Origin: Alphaproteobacteria bacterium
GTDB taxonomy: Bacteria > Pseudomonadota > Alphaproteobacteria > Sphingomonadales > SMXR01
DNA length: 6,476 nucleotides
Assembly: GCA_004356215.1 (NCBI GenBank)
Contig: SMXR01000059.1
Coordinates: 1-6,476 of the forward strand
Direction of reading: 5' to 3'
The first letter of the stretch is position 1; every line of letters starts with the position of its first letter. The notes below the pieces were generated by a model, which was given only the letters and a program-made list of their open reading frames with translations, had not been told where the DNA came from and made no database searches. This document shows, in pieces, positions 5,749 through 6,476 of the stretch. Made by a program: the position numbers and the translations under genes.

Positions 5749-6476
5749 CAACACTGGACACACTTCCGGCCGGATTTTTTGAGGCCAGCCCGACAACCCT
5801 GCATGAAATCCTGCCGGGGCCGACCCTGATCACCCTGGAGGGGAAACGCCCGCAGCCGCTTTTTATCTCGGTGCTGTTGCACGGCAATGAAACCGTGGGG
5901 CTCGAAGCGATCCAACGGGTGTTGGCCAAAACCACCTACGGCAGCGGAAAAGGTCCATTACCACGATCCATGTCGTTATTCATCGGCAACTCTCAGGCCG
6001 CGGCTAAGGGTCTCAGGCAACTGCCGGGACAGCCCGATTTCAACCGCATCTGGCCCGGCGGCGTGGAAACCGGAACTCCTGAGCAAAAAGCTTGCACCGA
6101 GGTTTTCAAGATCATGGAACAAAGGCGCCCGTTTGCCAGTGTTGACGTCCACAACACCTCGGGCATGAACCCACACTATGCGGCGGTTAACAAGCTGGAT
6201 GCCGCACCTTTGCACCTGGCCTCTTTTTTCAGCCGGACCGTGGTTTATTTCCGCCTGCCCAAGGGCGCCCAGTCGCTGGCGTTTTCTGAAATTTGTCCGT
6301 CGGTGACGGTGGAATGCGGCAAGGCCGGAGACCAAAGCGGGGTCGACCATGCCGAGGAATTCTTGTCCGCCTGCCTGCATTTGTCAAAGCTGCCGGACCA
6401 CGATGTTGCCCGCCGTGATATCAACCTGTTCCATACCGTGGGGCGGGTCACGGTGGACAAAGCGACAACCTTCGGA
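5742..6476 (+). CDS. M14-family succinylglutamate desuccinylase/aspartoacylase-like hydrolase (3' truncated)
   Basis: Zinc-dependent amidohydrolase of the AstE/AspA branch of the M14 family, which typically removes acyl groups from N-acyl amino acids. The window shows 245 residues with no stop; relatives are about 320-350, so 75-100 residues are missing at the right edge. LLHGNETVG (45-53) supplies the zinc ligands His47 and Glu50. DFNRIWPGG (99-107) gives the Asn-Arg pair that binds the substrate carboxylate. VDVHNTSG (134-141) supplies the third ligand, His137. TVECGKAG (189-196) carries the likely catalytic Glu191. All key residues are present, so an active enzyme is expected. The start at 5742 is fixed by an in-frame TAA at 5739-5741. 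No clear ribosome site is seen, so translation may depend on ribosomes finishing the upstream ligase gene 14 bases earlier. No signal peptide, so cytoplasmic. The substrate is unknown; the ligase neighbour suggests a glutamate-containing amide. Confidence 0.85.
   Translation, partial: MLTTLDTLPAGFFEASPTTLHEILPGPTLITLEGKRPQPLFISVLLHGNETVGLEAIQRVLAKTTYGSGKGPLPRSMSLFIGNSQAAAKGLRQLPGQPDFNRIWPGGVETGTPEQKACTEVFKIMEQRRPFASVDVHNTSGMNPHYAAVNKLDAAPLHLASFFSRTVVYFRLPKGAQSLAFSEICPSVTVECGKAGDQSGVDHAEEFLSACLHLSKLPDHDVARRDINLFHTVGRVTVDKATTFG

Noticed and set aside
5976..6380. 134-codon minus-strand frame
   Set aside because: Antisense to the M14 hydrolase, whose zinc motifs are intact in the plus frame that stays open to the window edge.

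Overview
This window reads as a piece of chromosome from a moderate-GC proteobacterium, most likely an alphaproteobacterium of the Rhodospirillales type. The argument rests on protein style. It contains a fused DctQ-DctM TRAP permease, a Cfa-type synthase with an alphaproteobacterial-looking N-terminus, and a two-CBS-domain protein ending in the EAEALR-Y-I tail common in that class. No RNA gene, insertion sequence, CRISPR array or phage signature was seen. Genes are tightly packed, and no stretch longer than about 130 bases lacks a coding call.

Layout. (1) 1-1621, plus: the 3' part of a TRAP-transporter permease, cut by the left edge inside its DctQ half. (2) 1693-2133, plus: a small exported glycine-zipper protein. 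It is followed at 2161-2283 by what looks like a tiny signal-peptide or lipoprotein gene whose well-placed ATG is immediately followed by an in-frame TAA. (3) 2290-3483, minus: a cyclopropane-fatty-acid synthase homologue, convergent with the preceding pair. A terminator-like hairpin for the plus-strand transcript lies inside its 3' end. (4) 3590-3724, plus: a 44-residue hydrophobic mini-protein, divergent from cfa. (5) 3750-4181, minus: a two-CBS-domain protein. (6) 4312-5727, plus: a GCS2-type glutamate-cysteine-ligase-like enzyme, divergent from the CBS gene. A 130-bp spacer between them holds two promoter candidates and a small palindrome, and the enzyme's message appears to be leaderless. 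(7) 5742-6476, plus, running off the right edge: an M14-family (succinylglutamate desuccinylase/aspartoacylase-like) zinc amidohydrolase. It has no stop in the window.

Working together. The most coherent unit is 4312 onward: a ligase-fold enzyme expected to make an amide bond on a glutamate-like acid, followed after 14 bases by a zinc hydrolase of a family that cleaves N-acyl amino acids. This could be a make-and-break pathway for a small amide or peptide. The pairing is visible in the sequence; the substrate is not. The glycine-zipper protein, the tiny putative lipoprotein, the Cfa homologue and the 44-residue peptide are all envelope-related by sequence, but nothing shows that they act together. 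The main oddities are the ATG-TAA start at 2161, the duplicated TAAATGCTGA at the 4312/5742 gene junction, and the SD-less start of the gene at 4312.
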